From: Absidia repens | Taxonomy: Eukaryota > Mucoromycota > Mucoromycetes > Mucorales > Cunninghamellaceae | DNA length: 64,000 nucleotides | Reading direction: 5' to 3' | Assembly (NCBI GenBank): GCA_002105175.1 | Contig: MCGE01000014.1 | Span: 744,001-808,000 of the forward strand | In this document: piece after piece, positions 46,678-61,000 of the stretch | Layout of the letters: each line of letters opens with the position of its first letter | How positions within the stretch are numbered: the first letter of the stretch is position 1 | The notes under the pieces: generated by a model | Database searches by the model: none | The model's input: only the letters and a program-made list of their open reading frames with translations | Told to the model about the DNA's origin: nothing | Program-made: the position numbers and the translations under genes

Positions 46678-46965
46678 TTTCCTTTATAAAAATTGGTAAA
46701 TAATGAGATATTGCAAGAAAAGGAAGATAGACGGGAAAAGAAAGGTAAAAGGAAAGAAAAAAAAAAAGCAATAAAAAAAGAACGGAATTTAAAATATTTT
46801 CAATGCGTGTTACAGAAAAAAAGATACCAATGAGAAGACAAAAAAATGTAGATGGATATAAAAACTATGATTTATTTTGAAGACTAAAAAACATGTATTT
46901 CAACTAAACCAGCATAAACCTAAACAAAACTATTCTAGACTATTCTAATTCAAATAACAAGTATT

Positions 46966-47761
46966 CTACAGAGGATTTGATTGAAGAGCAGTGGCAGTTA
47001 CTGGTCCTTGTTGGCTTTGTTCATCTGCAATAGTTCGAAGAGTTTCTGTTACTCGTTTTCGTGCTAACTCTATAATAAAAGCAGTTAGTTTCTTCATATC
47101 ACATGCCCGATATATGTATACATTTTTGACCCAATTTTTACCCAATTCTTCAACGGCGGTAGCATAATTTTCATTCTCCAGTTGATTTTCATTCTCCAGT
47201 TCCTGTAATAGTGCCAACTGATAATTATAATAAATATAAAGGTCAGTCATATTCTAACTTTATTTCCCTAGTCTGCGCTTACCTGTTCTTCCTCGGTTCG
47301 TTGAATTCCAGGTAACCCTTCTATCAGTGTGTCGATTTCCTTGGCCTTCTTCCCAAGGTCAGATACAAGCTCTTTTACATTTTCTATTGTAGAACAATAA
47401 GTACGTGTGAGTTGGTTGAGTGCTTTTTGTTGTTTCTTTGTCCTTACGTTCGAAGATCTCAGGTGTATCAGCTTGCACTATATGAACAAATATAATGGCA
47501 AAAATGATAAATACAATGGTCAGGTTTTTTTTCTTTCAAGCATAATATTATCTTCTTCATTTCAATATACCTTTAGGTTGTAATACTGGGATGTCTTTGT
47601 TCAGCTCCACCATATTCGACTTTTCATGTACATAATAAATGCTGTTGGTAAACATTCGAGCCATCTATGAACAGGTTCTGTTTGTTAAATGAGTATAAGA
47701 TAAATAGGGTATGGTAACTTACGGTATCGATCGCATCTTGTAGTTGTGTTAGTCGATCCAT
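46966..47761 (-). CDS. MED21: Mediator subunit 21 (Srb7)
   Basis: Exons: complement(46966..47069, 47142..47217, 47283..47383, 47448..47477, 47571..47664, 47723..47761), 147 aa. The start MDRLTQLQDAIDT and the following MFTNSIYYV, then KAKEIDTLIEGLPG and a long C-terminal coiled coil, match MED21, which dimerises with MED7 at the Mediator middle-module hinge. The last intron (47070-47141, 72 nt) has no stop and keeps the frame; retaining it would insert 24 residues, but removing it restores the coiled coil (VEELELARKRV). It lies head-to-head with the PP1 gene. Confidence 0.88.
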
Positions 47762-48738
47762 GTTTTGTAAAAAGAGAAAAGACAAAAAGTGGCCTGTCGG
47801 GCAAAAAAAAAAAAAATAAAATAAAATGAAAAAGGAATATTTCAAATTCCGATTTTTTATGATATGATGATGGCCATACACCCTATACAAAAACTGCTGT
47901 GTTCTGGAACTATGCTTTACCAAACGTGTAAATGGTGCTATGAAATTATTGAATTTGAATATATTTTACCAAAACAGAATTATCGTTTTTAAAATAAAAA
48001 GGAAAAATTTTCAATTTTGTATGATCACTGCTGGACTAAAGTGACTTGTCGTGTTTTTCCTATGGCAGCGGGATTTCACAATTTGTGTTTTTTTTTCCCT
48101 CCTTCTTTCTCCTTCCAACTTTCTCTCACTCAACCTTATATATTGATTATATCTTCAATAATATAGTCATATATCTTTTTCTCTCTCTCTCTCTCTTCTT
48201 GCTCCCCTTTTATATTCAATATTTGCTGACACATCAGCATATACTTCTCCTCTCATACTCCTTCAGACGTTCATCCATCAACTCTACCCTTTATAACGCA
48301 AAACGTCCCTCACCTTTCTCACTTTTTTTTTCTTATTTTCTACTTTTATTACTTACACCTACATACCTACTGTTGTTATCATACATACTCTCTCACTCTT
48401 CTCTTATTATATATACATCATACCGTAAGTCATCCGAATATCTTTCTCTGTGCTGTTTGAAGGGGAAAAGAAAAACGAATGCATGTTACACCATGGTGTG
48501 GATTTTGGAATACGAAACTAACCATTGTGAAGTCGAAGGAGAGGAATATTTTATGTTATTATCTATTGATATTCAACTCTTATCTTATTCTATCCTTGTA
48601 TTTCATGATGACTAGTTTATTATATATCTGGGATAGGCGGGGTTGTATTAGGATAGGGGTGGGTAGGAGGGCTGGGTGTGTACACTGGAGACTTCACTCA
48701 ACTAACAATCAACGTTTATATATATATATATATTAGAT
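47762..48738. promoter_or_regulatory. Divergent spacer, MED21 / PP1
   Basis: 977 bp with long C/T-rich stretches (48085-48430, plus strand) and a (TA)n tract at 48718-48733 adjoining the PP1 ATG. The pyrimidine-rich DNA reads as an open frame by composition only (48046-48615). It may contain a long PP1 leader. Confidence 0.45.
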
Positions 48739-50152
<1,414 letters not shown>

Positions 50153-50510
50153 TTTGGCATCAACTTTTGGAATTATTCGGGTCTACTTCTGGTCTAGCTT
50201 TAGTTTTATCTACTTTTTTATTCTTTTTATTCTTATTATTCTTCCTTCGTCTTATATTATTTACTCAATAAAAAAAAAACATCAAAAACATTTGGTCTTG
50301 TATTTTTAACGTGAATGAAAGGGTTGATGGAAGGTAATGATGTGTACCGTTTGTTGCTTGGAGTGTCATCGGATAACCATAACAAAGGGGGGAATGTGTC
50401 TTATAGTTTATTGTTCTTGCATATAGGCAATGATGGGTGCTGGTGAATATTGATTGATTTGGAAGTAACAATAAATGAACCTGCAAAATCAAACTCAAAA
50501 TCAAAATCAA

Positions 50511-50544
<34 letters not shown>

Positions 50545-50985
50545 ACAGTTTCAAATGTATCAGTCAATAGATATATGAATAGGTCAACTTTTTTTTTATT
50601 GAGTGTTTAGAAAATAGTAATAAAAAAGTTGTGATCAAATGAGCTATGTACAGAATGATATATATATATATAATGTATAGAGGGGAGGGGCAAACTAGAC
50701 TACTAAAAAAATAAAAATAAAAAGTTGCGTGGCGTGCACAATAAAAAGAATAATAATAAAAAGATATATCACTAACGCTAACATGTTTCCATGAGAGACA
50801 TCTATCACTAAATGCATATACTATATCAACTAAATAAAATAAAAAAAAGAGTGGATGGCCGGAAATGGAAGGGGGGCGGTATGATATATAAAAGAAATAG
50901 GTGACGGATGACTGGAGGATGGGGTGGGTGAATACGAGGGTACCTACTATCTAGCTACTACGGCAAAACGTTCGGTCATCCGGAA
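50153..50985. other. Convergent 3' region with (ATCA)n repeat
   Basis: PP1 poly(A) signal at 50267-50272 and an (ATCA)n microsatellite at about 50511-50543. No gene. Confidence 0.45.
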
Positions 50986-53328
50986 TCATGATAAAAGGCG
51001 GACCCCGTTTCCATTGTTGCCACTTCGAGTCACACGTCCTTCATCTTGTAATTGCGGTTGCTGTTGTGTCGATGATGATGCCTCACTGTGATGTGATTGA
51101 GTTCTCCGATGCGAGTAGCTACCTGACCCAAATTTGCGCTGAAACTTGATGAGTTCACCGGTGAGTATGTCCATGATATCCAATGAAGTTTCGTTCCGTT
51201 GTTTTTGCTTATTTTTCAGAATAGCGTCTTCTGCCTGACTGAGCTCACCTCTGTCGCCATCGTCCAAAAGATCCATACACGGAGAAGCTGGGTTGTTGTC
51301 GTCCAACGGGATTGTGCTTGCACTACTGAGTGAGGATGATGGCCCATCGTGATATCGTACTTCTGGGATAACAATTGATGTGGGGTGTTCCGTGTTCTTT
51401 TGTCCACCCGGAGTATCGATAGCATCACAACCATTACTAATATTGGGCTTCGCTGTTGTTGTTGGGCAAATATTCTGTTGCTGGAAAGCCAATGCTGACG
51501 ATGACAAGCCCGGCACGCTCTTTTCAGCTTTCCCTTGTTCGCACTGGCTTTCATTATTTTTGCTGCTTCCAAATGCGCTGCTTTTGTTGGCCATTTCGAC
51601 TTGAAGAGAAGTAATGTATTCCAAAATTTGCTTCGCACGGCGGTTCATTTCAGATATTGTCATTCGGGAAGTGGGATATCGAATTTTGGCTGGCGGTGAT
51701 GTTGCTCGTGATCCTTTCGAGAAGTGGTCAAAGAGAGCTGACGCAGAATTTGTTGTACAAGTCTGAAATTGTTGTTGCTGTTGCTGCTGGTGTTGTTGTT
51801 GTTGTTGATAATGATGATGCTGATGATGTGGAGGGTGGTGATAATGCTGATGATGCTGATGGTGGTGATGGTGGTGATGAGGGTGATGATTTTCGGAAGG
51901 TATTTGGCTGACAGCAGAGGCAATAAGTGGTGATGACGATTCATTTGGTTGTGGCGTTGATGTTCTTGATCTTGGTTTGTTGCTTTGCCTCTTCGTTGCA
52001 CTTGAATTTGCAGTATTGTTTCGTCTTCCCACAACACCACCACTGTGGCGGCCTTTTTTGTCTGTTGCTTTGACACTCGATGGTTTTCCGTCTGTTGGAG
52101 GAAGGCGTTTTTCGGGGTTATCATTGGGGGTCACAACCCTTGATCGACCAGTAGCATTTCGTTTCGCTTTTGTTGATCGAGAGGCAGATGTATTTTTTAT
52201 CGAGTCAATACCCTCTAAAGAAAAAAAAAACGACGATGTTAGCTGTAGTTATCGTTGACAAATACCAGTATTATTCATATTATTTACCTTCATCGGGTCC
52301 ATTGTCTGTTTTTTGTCCTTATTTTCGTCGGCATTGTCCAGTTCATTTGCTGTCACTGTTTCTGATAGAGGAGGTAAAGCAGCTGGAGGCGAGGGATCCT
52401 GTTTGATATCCTGATTTTCTGCCTTGGTCTTGGATGAGCTTTCTTGTCTTTTTCGTTTCGCAGAGATACCAGGTACGTAGTCGGGTTCTTTGTATGCAGT
52501 GGTTGGCGACATAGAGGGAGACTTTGACGTTCGAGGGTTGTTGTGGTTGAATCCAAGGGCTTGTCGCACAGCCAATACATCTTCCAAAGACAAAGAGGCT
52601 TCCTGACTGTTCATCGTCATTCGTTTCTTGGGTGTCTTCTTATCCTGAGGGTTCGGCGCTGGTTTTCCTTCAGAACTGTAGGACCGTTGAGTTCTAAAAT
52701 GATTAAAAAAACAAAGAAAAGAGGAGAACGGAAGTCGCAGGTTGGTAAAAAGAAAAAGTGTTGTTTTGCTCGTATCAAAAGCATATTTACCTTCCGTTTG
52801 GCATCTTTGACGAAGCATGATTTTCAGGTTTGCATTCTTCACAATAGTATTGATCAGGTATATCTTCTTCAGCCAAGCCCATGCATTCGCAATGTTGCCA
52901 TACTTCGCATTTGTCGCATTGGACCATCAAGCCAGAGTTATCTAATAAAAAAGGGGGAGAAAAATTCCCGTTAACATGTCATGGTTACGATTCATGTCGT
53001 ATTCACTTCATTTTTAGCAAATTACAATGAACTTACGAGTTTCACCACAAAGACATCGGGTAATGGAGCCTTCATCAGAGCTGCCTTCGTCAGTTGTTGA
53101 CTGTGATCGACGTCGTTGGCGTTGTTGCTGTTGGCGTTGTCGCTTTTTCCTACCATTCACACCGTTCCTGCTTCGTCGCTGAGCAGCTAATGTTATATAA
53201 AAAGTGAGTGAGTTTCCTTCTGTTTTTTTCATAATACACCATATACAATCCTTCAGGAAGAATGATCGTAATTCGTTCTTGTGAGGATCATTGTTGTTGT
53301 CTGTGCGTATGATAGTCGACTTACTCAT
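50986..53328 (-). CDS. PHD-finger protein, Cti6-like (Rpd3L histone deacetylase subunit)
   Basis: Exons: complement(50986..52212, 52288..52693, 52791..52941, 53037..53186, 53325..53328), 645 aa. A basic Gln/Arg-rich N-terminus leads to a PHD finger (about 45-95) split by an intron: CLCGE, then GLMVQCDKCEVWQHCECMGL and QYYCEECKPENH, giving C4HC3 zinc ligands. This closely resembles Cti6, which reads H3K4me3 for the Rpd3L complex. The rest is low-complexity, with poly-His and poly-Gln blocks (about residues 330-370). Start: ATGA then GTAAGT at 53324 suggests a 4-nt first exon. An unspliced, in-frame alternative that reads through to 53186 would add about 45 residues. The exon 5 acceptor uses the second AG of TAGAG, because the first gives a stop. 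Confidence 0.78.
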
Positions 53329-53405
53329 AATGCCAGAATACTATAGTTCGTAAAATTTCTACAAAGCGATATATATATGTATAAGATGAAAACAGTGACT
53401 AAGGG

Positions 53406-53440
<35 letters not shown>

Positions 53441-53630
53441 TAAAAAGAGCAAGAGAGATAAAAAGGAGGGAAACAAAAAAGCGAGGGAAAAAAGCAAAAG
53501 TCACATATTTGAAACACCGGTTTTTCATGTCATGTGGTACATACTGCAAAATTGATGAAAGATTTGAATTCTACAATGTAAAAGTTTATTTATCATATAA
53601 AACTTGATGTCTACAAACAATATAATATAT
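53329..53630. other. Promoter of the PHD gene and 3' flank of the LETM1-like gene
   Basis: Contains an A33 run at about 53406-53438. No gene. Confidence 0.4.
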
Positions 53631-55391
53631 CTACTTGTAATTGGCATTTAGTAAAAACATTCTACTAAAAACTAATAATCCACGGGCGATAGGCGGTTCA
53701 ATTGATTGATTTGCTATCCAATACTTGAGTCCTTGTTGAAGATGGTTTTGGTCCATGTCTACCGACCGCCTATTCAGAAAAATTAGATCAGTTTCTTTTT
53801 TTTTTTAAAGCTTAAATATCCAATGTTATTAATTTGTCTCTACTTACATGCCACGTTCTTCCGTTGCTCTTTGTAACTCGGGTAATGACAGAGAATCCAC
53901 ACCTTCTTGAGAGATCAACTACAATAAACGAAAACAAATATCAGTAATGCCTAATTTAGAAATCATATACATATTACCTTATCATCTTTGTTCAGGTAGT
54001 CAAAATGCTTGTCTAATCGCTTTCTAAGCATACTACGAGTGCCGTATCCATTCAGTCCCATAAACCTTAAATAAGAGTAAGTTGGTCATTATTATCAGAA
54101 TATATAGATATATATCCATAGATATATCAAGGTACATCTTTACCTGCAATAAGAAGCCAAGTGCGCTCGATCAATTTGATCCAAGCCAAAATCATATTCA
54201 TAGTGTTTAGCGATTTTGGCAAATTTCGAAAGAGATAGGAAGTCGGCAGGAGAAATCTATTGAAAAAAATCAGTCATCATCACTACTAGTCAGACCAGAT
54301 ACAATCCCAAGTAACTTACACCTTTCACATTTTCAGCTGATTTGAGGACATTAGTTGACATCGTTTGCCTCAGCTTGTCCAATTTTTGGCGTTGCTTATA
54401 CTGAGAAGAAGAAAAAAAAAAATAGTAGGATTAACAAAAAAGAAAGAAGGAAAAAGACACTATGACCGGAGAGGGAGGAAAGGAGATACTTACCATTTGG
54501 CTTTCTTTCACACACGTACTAGGGATCACACCAGGGGCAAAGACAACGAAAAAAGGGATCTACGAAAAGAATAATAGGGGGGCGAGTATCAATAACAATC
54601 ATATGGTATATCATAACCTATTATATAACATACTGATTCAGGTAAAACCATAAAAATGATACTGAAAGGGATCAGTTTGCGCATATCAATTTTATTGTGG
54701 TGAATCTATAACAAAAACAAGTTAGTACAATACAACATGTTTGTCACATGAGACCGTTCTTTTTATTACCAGTTGGAATTCGGATCTATTCAAGATATAA
54801 CCTTCATATCGTACTTTTTGCTGCAATGCCTTGGAAGTCTTGTTATTGCTCCATAAAAGCTTCAGCCCATTCTTGTAAAATACAACTAACTCCTTAGATT
54901 GCTGGTAGAGTTTGCCCAGATATGAGGTAGGTGGTTGATCTTTTTTATCAGATTGTTCGTCGGGTTTGATATCCTTAGAAATATCGGTAGTGGTAATAGT
55001 GGCCGTAGATTTTTGAATTTGCTGAATTTCTTCGGTTATATTCGAAAGTGGCTGGTGCTGCTGCTGTTGAGCTTGTTGTTGACATTGTACGAAACTAGTG
55101 GAGAAGGCTCTAATCGTGAGATGTAAAAGCGCTTGAGTATTGATATATTCCTGAAACAATTGATGTTTTATTTATTTAAACTTACCTGGTCGCCAAAGAA
55201 GTAGGAGCCACAAAGTGCACATTGTTTTTCAGGGCCAAACTTGAAGGTAGATTGCCAGGTGCCTGGAAGGCCTTTGGAGAAATCCTAGTTATCGAAGTAA
55301 GAGTTAAAAGCGGTAAGTCTAAAAAGCATCTGTTGCTGTATTGGATCACTACATACCTTGCACAGGCACGTAACGAACGTTGAGCCAACAT
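53631..55391 (-). CDS. LETM1-family mitochondrial inner-membrane protein
   Basis: Ten exons: complement(53631..53769, 53848..53918, 53978..54065, 54144..54256, 54320..54400, 54494..54559, 54634..54705, 54770..55109, 55186..55284, 55357..55391), 367 aa, in phase. The N-terminus is Arg/Ser/Ala-rich without acids (mitochondrial presequence). After a Gln-rich linker comes the LETM1 core: RYEGYILNRSEFQLVIHHNKIDMRKLIPFSIIFMVLPES (membrane segment), then FGLDQIDRAHLASYCRFMG and LISQEGVDSLSLPELQRATEERGMR, the ribosome-binding-domain signature. LETM1/Mdm38 proteins support K+/H+ exchange and mitoribosome docking. Exon 3 uses the AG inside ATTAG at 55110; an upstream CAG is out of frame. No EF-hand is visible. 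Confidence 0.85.
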
Positions 55392-55583
55392 GGTTTCGTT
55401 GATTGTATTTACTGAAGAAGAAAAAAAAGAAAAAGAAAAAAGGTAGGGTGCGACGGGTTTTAAATACCGACCCTGGTCCCGCAATGGGTCAAGTTTTTCA
55501 TTATCCAGATAAAATGAGCCATAAAAAAATAAGGGTATTTATTATAAAAAAAAAAGGGGGATACTAATGCTACTATACACTAT

Positions 55584-57399
55584 CTACAAATGAGTTGAGT
55601 GGTCCGTGGGTGTATATTTTTGGAACACATCCTGTCCATACTCCACCAATAGCTGGGCATGAGGATTTCCAGCTAAATCCAATTGTTGAAGCACATCCTT
55701 CACCCGGTCCAAGCACCATCGCCGTAATTTGACAGCTTCTTCCAATTCACGCCTTTCATGATCCAATCCAGTGACAGCCAAAAAGATTCTTCCAGAAGCC
55801 ACTACCTCTTTTGCCATATCATATCGTTTATCGACCAAAGTGATATGATACCATGCAAATAAGGGAACCAGCACCATACCCAATAGCCACCCAAACAAAG
55901 AATAATCTAGGAGTTTCCATAAAAACACAAAGAGAGCGCCGTAAAGCGGTATAGATAGTGCCAATGCTGATACTACTTTGTCTTGAGCTACTGATTCGGT
56001 ATATACTTCAAAGTGATCGATACAGCGTCCAAGTAGATATAGCGGTGAGTTAATGATCAATCCAGGTAAAAATAACGGTAGTTGAAGTACTAAGGACGCC
56101 GTTGCTGAGAATAAACGGAGACATGCGTGTGTTTGAGTGATTTCGTTCTTTTCGTACATTCTAATATCCAGTGCTGATAGTTTCATTCGTTTCAAGTTGT
56201 TTGCACACAAAATCAGCTGAGTTTTGAGTTCTTTTCGTTCTTCGATGAGCTGGTGATTTTTGGCCGTACAAGCTTCATTGTGATCCAATACGGAAGGACT
56301 GAAAAGGTCGATCAAACTGGTGAAGAAAAAAAAAGTCAATATAGAACAATGGCTTAAAATACTCATATCAAACTATTACCTTTGTGAAATCCGTACGTAG
56401 TCTTCAAGTTGAATACCCCTAGCATCGCCAAATAAAATGAATCTTGCTTCAAATGCAGCATTTGCGGTGTCCCTACAATCATCATAAGTATATAAAGCAT
56501 TCATGTGAGTATCTCGAGTACTATATGTTGTTCCTCTTTTACTTACCAATCAGGAGCATTCACAGTTCCTTTTTCCACTCCCTCTGCTATGCGTTGAGTC
56601 AATCTTTTTACTGCATCTTTTGGATCTTTTTGATAGCTAACCAGTTCGTTCGGACCGACAATGACAGGATCGCCATACCTACACCAAAGCAAGAATGTCA
56701 ATTTTCCTATAATAATCTGCATTTTACATATAGAAACCACTTACTCTATAACCACATCACTTCTCCATTTGTTTTTAGTGGTATAAGTAATTCCGACCGG
56801 AATAATTGGAATGGAAGTATCATCAGAGTTGTTTGATTTCTGCTGCGTCAGATATTCAAAAGTAGCCCATGATAAGCCATCTTTGAAAGGTAAGTGATTG
56901 GGTTGAGTGTAAGAAGTACCTATATTAAAACCATGAAACATGTGTGGTTAAGGTATATAGAAAATTATAGAAATATGCTCTAATAATATATCTTACCTTC
57001 AGGGAATAAGGCAATCACACCACCTTTTCCGAGACAATCCAGTGTATGTTCGAATAGTTTGGCGTTGCTATGTGTTTTAGTGTCAACCGGAAGGACGCCG
57101 CCAGCCAATAGAAGTTGTCCTACCAAAGGTACCTTGAAGAATCTAGCCAAAGCCCAAAAATGACAAGGTCTTGCATGTGGGAAGGTAGCAATAAGCATAG
57201 CAGGATCGAGTACCATATTGGTATGATTAGCCGCCACTAAAACGGGACCTCGAGCCGGAAGTGGAGTTCGACAAATGACTTTAAGATGACGGAAATAAGA
57301 CCAGATGGCAATACGCGACAAGTACTGTAACACTTTGTAACAATTTCCCTCGCCCGTTCGATGTTTATGAGATGGTGTTTGTTCAACTGAAGGTTCCAT
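55584..57399 (-). CDS. PlsC-type acyltransferase, Sct1/Gpt2-like glycerol-3-phosphate acyltransferase
   Basis: Exons: complement(55584..56316, 56380..56472, 56547..56678, 56745..56919, 56997..57399), 511 aa, in phase. Motif I is NHTNMVLDP (residues 58-66, His59/Asp65), and motif III FPEGTS is split by intron 1 (about 131-136). The C-terminal half has several membrane helices and the segment NSPLYLLGRCIDHFEVYTESVAQDKVV, which is typical of fungal GPATs at the ER. The enzyme makes lysophosphatidate, the first step in glycerolipid synthesis. It is shorter than yeast Sct1/Gpt2 (about 750 aa), lacking most of the phosphorylated C-terminus. A dihydroxyacetone-phosphate acyltransferase activity is also possible. 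Confidence 0.85.
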
Positions 57400-58001
57400 T
57401 ATATTATTGAACTAAAAATAAAAAGAAGAAAGGGAAAAGAAACAAACAATTTGCCACCGCTAAAAAGCAAATTTTAAAAGAGCGGCGTTTAAATTGATTT
57501 ATCGGGTTTTTTTTTTTACTTTTTTTTTTCTACTGTGATCTGGAAGACCATCAAGATGTTGCTCTTGATTTTTCTCGGGAATACGGAGTTCTCGCACGCG
57601 TTGATAAAATTAACTGATTGTAATTATCGATGTCATGATGTTCTTCATCCATGGAAAACCGTTCCGTTTTTATACACTATTGAGTCGGTGATATAAGTTG
57701 TCATTACAGTTTACTAATTTCTAATTGTGATTTAGGTAAAGTAAATCAAAACGGAGGTATAACACTGCAAGAAAAAACCAGGAACAACCGTATAATATTG
57801 TGAGGGCAGTGTGTGGTGGGTATGGTAAAAAATCTCCCTTGATCTCTGAAAAGTCACTCAAACATGGCGGTCTTTAAATTTCGTTTTTTTTTTTTTGGTT
57901 CATGTTCGAAGTCCAAGGTTTTACTTTTATTTCTTTTTCTTTTTTTTCATAATTTTTTGTGAAGCAGACTATTATATTTGATAAATACAGAAACACATGT
58001 T
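57400..58001. promoter_or_regulatory. Divergent promoter, acyltransferase / TAF1
   Basis: 602 bp, with T-runs near 57508-57530 and 57885-57898. No gene; no clear TATA element. Confidence 0.45.
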
Positions 58002-61000
58002 ATGTCGCTTGCTGGCTATTTATTCGGTAATGTCGACGAACATGGAAGACTTGACAATGATCTAGACGAAGTAAGCAAAAAGAAAAAGAAGATTCACTCA
58101 ATACTTCACTTCCGAAGGCAATTGTGTGTTTAAATTATTCATACTTTTACAAGAAACAACAAAGTATAAAATCTGTATATAGAAGACTAACAATATATAT
58201 ATATGCATATATTTGAAACTACTTTATACACTTTAGGATTTACGGGAGACTTTACAACACGTTGATTCGGATGTATTCTCAAAGATCTTCAGCACTGACA
58301 CTCTTGGGTTAGACGGGGGACGAACAACTCAAAAGAAAACCAGCAACGACGAAGACGACGATGACAATGCTGAAGAACAAGACGACGACGATGATGCCAT
58401 GGATGCGGAACAAGTATTATCAAAGCGTATTCCAACCTTACACTCATCGGACGCTGTTGATTACTCTGATTTTGACGAAACTGTACCAGACGATCATATA
58501 TACTCTGATAAATACTACCGACGAGGAATGGGAATAATGCAACAACAAAAGTCAACACTACCACGATCCCGGCTTCATATGGTCAGCGACAACTACGATG
58601 AAGATGAAGAAGAAGAAGACGAAGAACAAAGTAGTCCAGCATCGTTGCCAGCGCCGCCACCACCTATACTTCACCCACCAGCAACATCATCAACTAACGA
58701 CAAGAATATTGTGACTTCAGCACTTCCAACATTTGCTCCAAACCGTCATATCCCAATTTCATTTTCATCGTCATCTCTCTCAGCAATTAACAAAGGTCCT
58801 GCTCTAGCATCACAACTCAATGGTACTGCGTCTCTACCAACAAAACAACAACAACAACAAACACAGGTGGATATTAAGGATCTTTTTCCTGAATTTGAAA
58901 AGGGGAAGATTTTGAAGTTCTCTGATTTATTTATGCCAAATATCAAACGACCCTCCAAGTTACAGCCAAACAAGAAAAGTAAGAAAAAATTCTTGAAAAT
59001 AAATATCGAACTGATAGCTTACTCTTACTCTACTCTTTTTTTGGGGGGATGTAGCCATTTTTAGTGAAGGTGTCGAATATGAATTTAATCGAGACGATCA
59101 AGCGATCTTCAATCGAACATCAAAAGCGGATCGACTGCGTTGGAGAATGGAACAAGTATCAGCAGCAAAACGACGAAAATTGGATATAGAAACACAACAA
59201 GATGGACATTATTCTTCAGACAGTGATGACAATACTTCTATAGATGAATCTCAGGAACTGAGTAGTCTGGTAAGTTATTGAAGTTCATTTAATGAATTGA
59301 ATGAATTATAACATCCTCATTTTCGTTTGTATCTCTATATAGGACAAGCATAATTCAAGTTTATCTGAGGATATTGACAATGACAAATTGTACCACTCTA
59401 TCGTTTTGGACTCCTGGGAAGATCAGATTGTGTGGGGATCGGATGATGATGTATCAATGTTTAGGTATGGATAAGAAAAATCAAAATTATTAAACTTGAT
59501 ACTCGTTCTCGGTGCTGACTGAACACCGTTGATTTATTTTTATTTTTTTGGATTTGATAGTGATGAAAACTTCGGCAATAAAGTAATGCTGATTAATAAA
59601 TGGAAATATCATTTTGGTATTCTCGCTAACATTTTTATTGTGTTTAGAAAGCGGAAATCAAGCATATCAACAAAGAACTCGAGGAAGGGACATGGTTATC
59701 TGCTATTCGCTGGGATCGTGAAAAAGTGGACCCGAAATTCATGAACATCAACTTGGATTTGAATGACCCTCATATGCTTTTTGATTGTGAAGAAGTGGAA
59801 GCTGCTAAAGCGCAATTGGTGGTGCCGAAACATGCTAAAAAGGGACGAAAACCGTTACCAAGACCCAAACCGAAGGTATTATCGATGAAGTATATATATA
59901 TATATATAACCCATTATTGACACTAGTTATACTTTATAGATGCCGATACAATATAATGTCGATACTGAACCACATAGCAAACTGCCCTTGAATCGATTCA
60001 ATCTATCCAACGACAAGTTCTATGATTCACACTATATCGGACAGCTGGTGCGTGTGCGGCAAACCTTAGGCGAACTTGTGGTTTCTCATGCTCTACCTGC
60101 TCTCAAACTTCACCCTGTATTAGTAAGTACATATTGTGTGCGATTATGCTAGCAATGATGCTAAGTAACCAACTGATTTTTTTCGCTATTTAGTACAAAA
60201 CCAAACTGACCAAGACTGAACTTAGATCTTTCCATCGACCATTGTTCCAACCTCCCATTGGTGAAGACCTACATTTCTCTAGGGTTAAGGCCATCAAACG
60301 GAAGAAAAAAGACAGGAAAAAGCCATCATCAGAATTTATGCGGACTACAAAGGACATCTCTCTCAAGGATACATCATCTTATGTGCTTATGGAATACTCT
60401 GAAGAACACCCTCCTATTATATCAAACCCTGGAATGGGCGCTTTAGTGATCAACTATTACCGGAAGACCGAACCAAAAGACGAATATATACCTGTTGTGA
60501 GTTGAATTCTGAAAATCAAAATGGGAATTAGCGGCGGGATGGAATCAGCTAATGTCTTTCTTTCTTTTCTTTTCTTTTTTGCAATTAGAATGACATTGGT
60601 GAACCATTTGTGCTGGATATCAATGATACATCACCCTTCATGACATTTGGAAGTGTGGAACCTGGTCAAACCATCACCGTGTTATATAACAACCTTATTC
60701 GGGCGCCCTTATTTAGACATGAATCAAAGCATTCCGACTTTTTGCTGGTCAAAAGCACACACAAAGGGACATCCAAATACTTCATTCGTGAAATTCCTAC
60801 TACCTTTACTATTGGCCAAACATATCCTGTCCAAGAAGTTCCGGGTCCGCATTCTCGAAAGGTGACAACAACTCTCAAAAATCGACTTCAGGTGGTGGCC
60901 TATCGACTGATAAAACGCAACCCTCAACAACGACTAAAGATGGTCAAATTGGCCCAGCGCTTCCCTGAATATTCTGATATCCAAATCAGGCAAAGATTGA

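Noticed and set aside
48046..48615. A 189-codon open frame between MED21 and PP1
   Set aside because: Its Ser/Leu/Phe/Tyr-rich product is what C/T-rich DNA gives by composition. No family resemblance, and it lies in a divergent promoter/leader.
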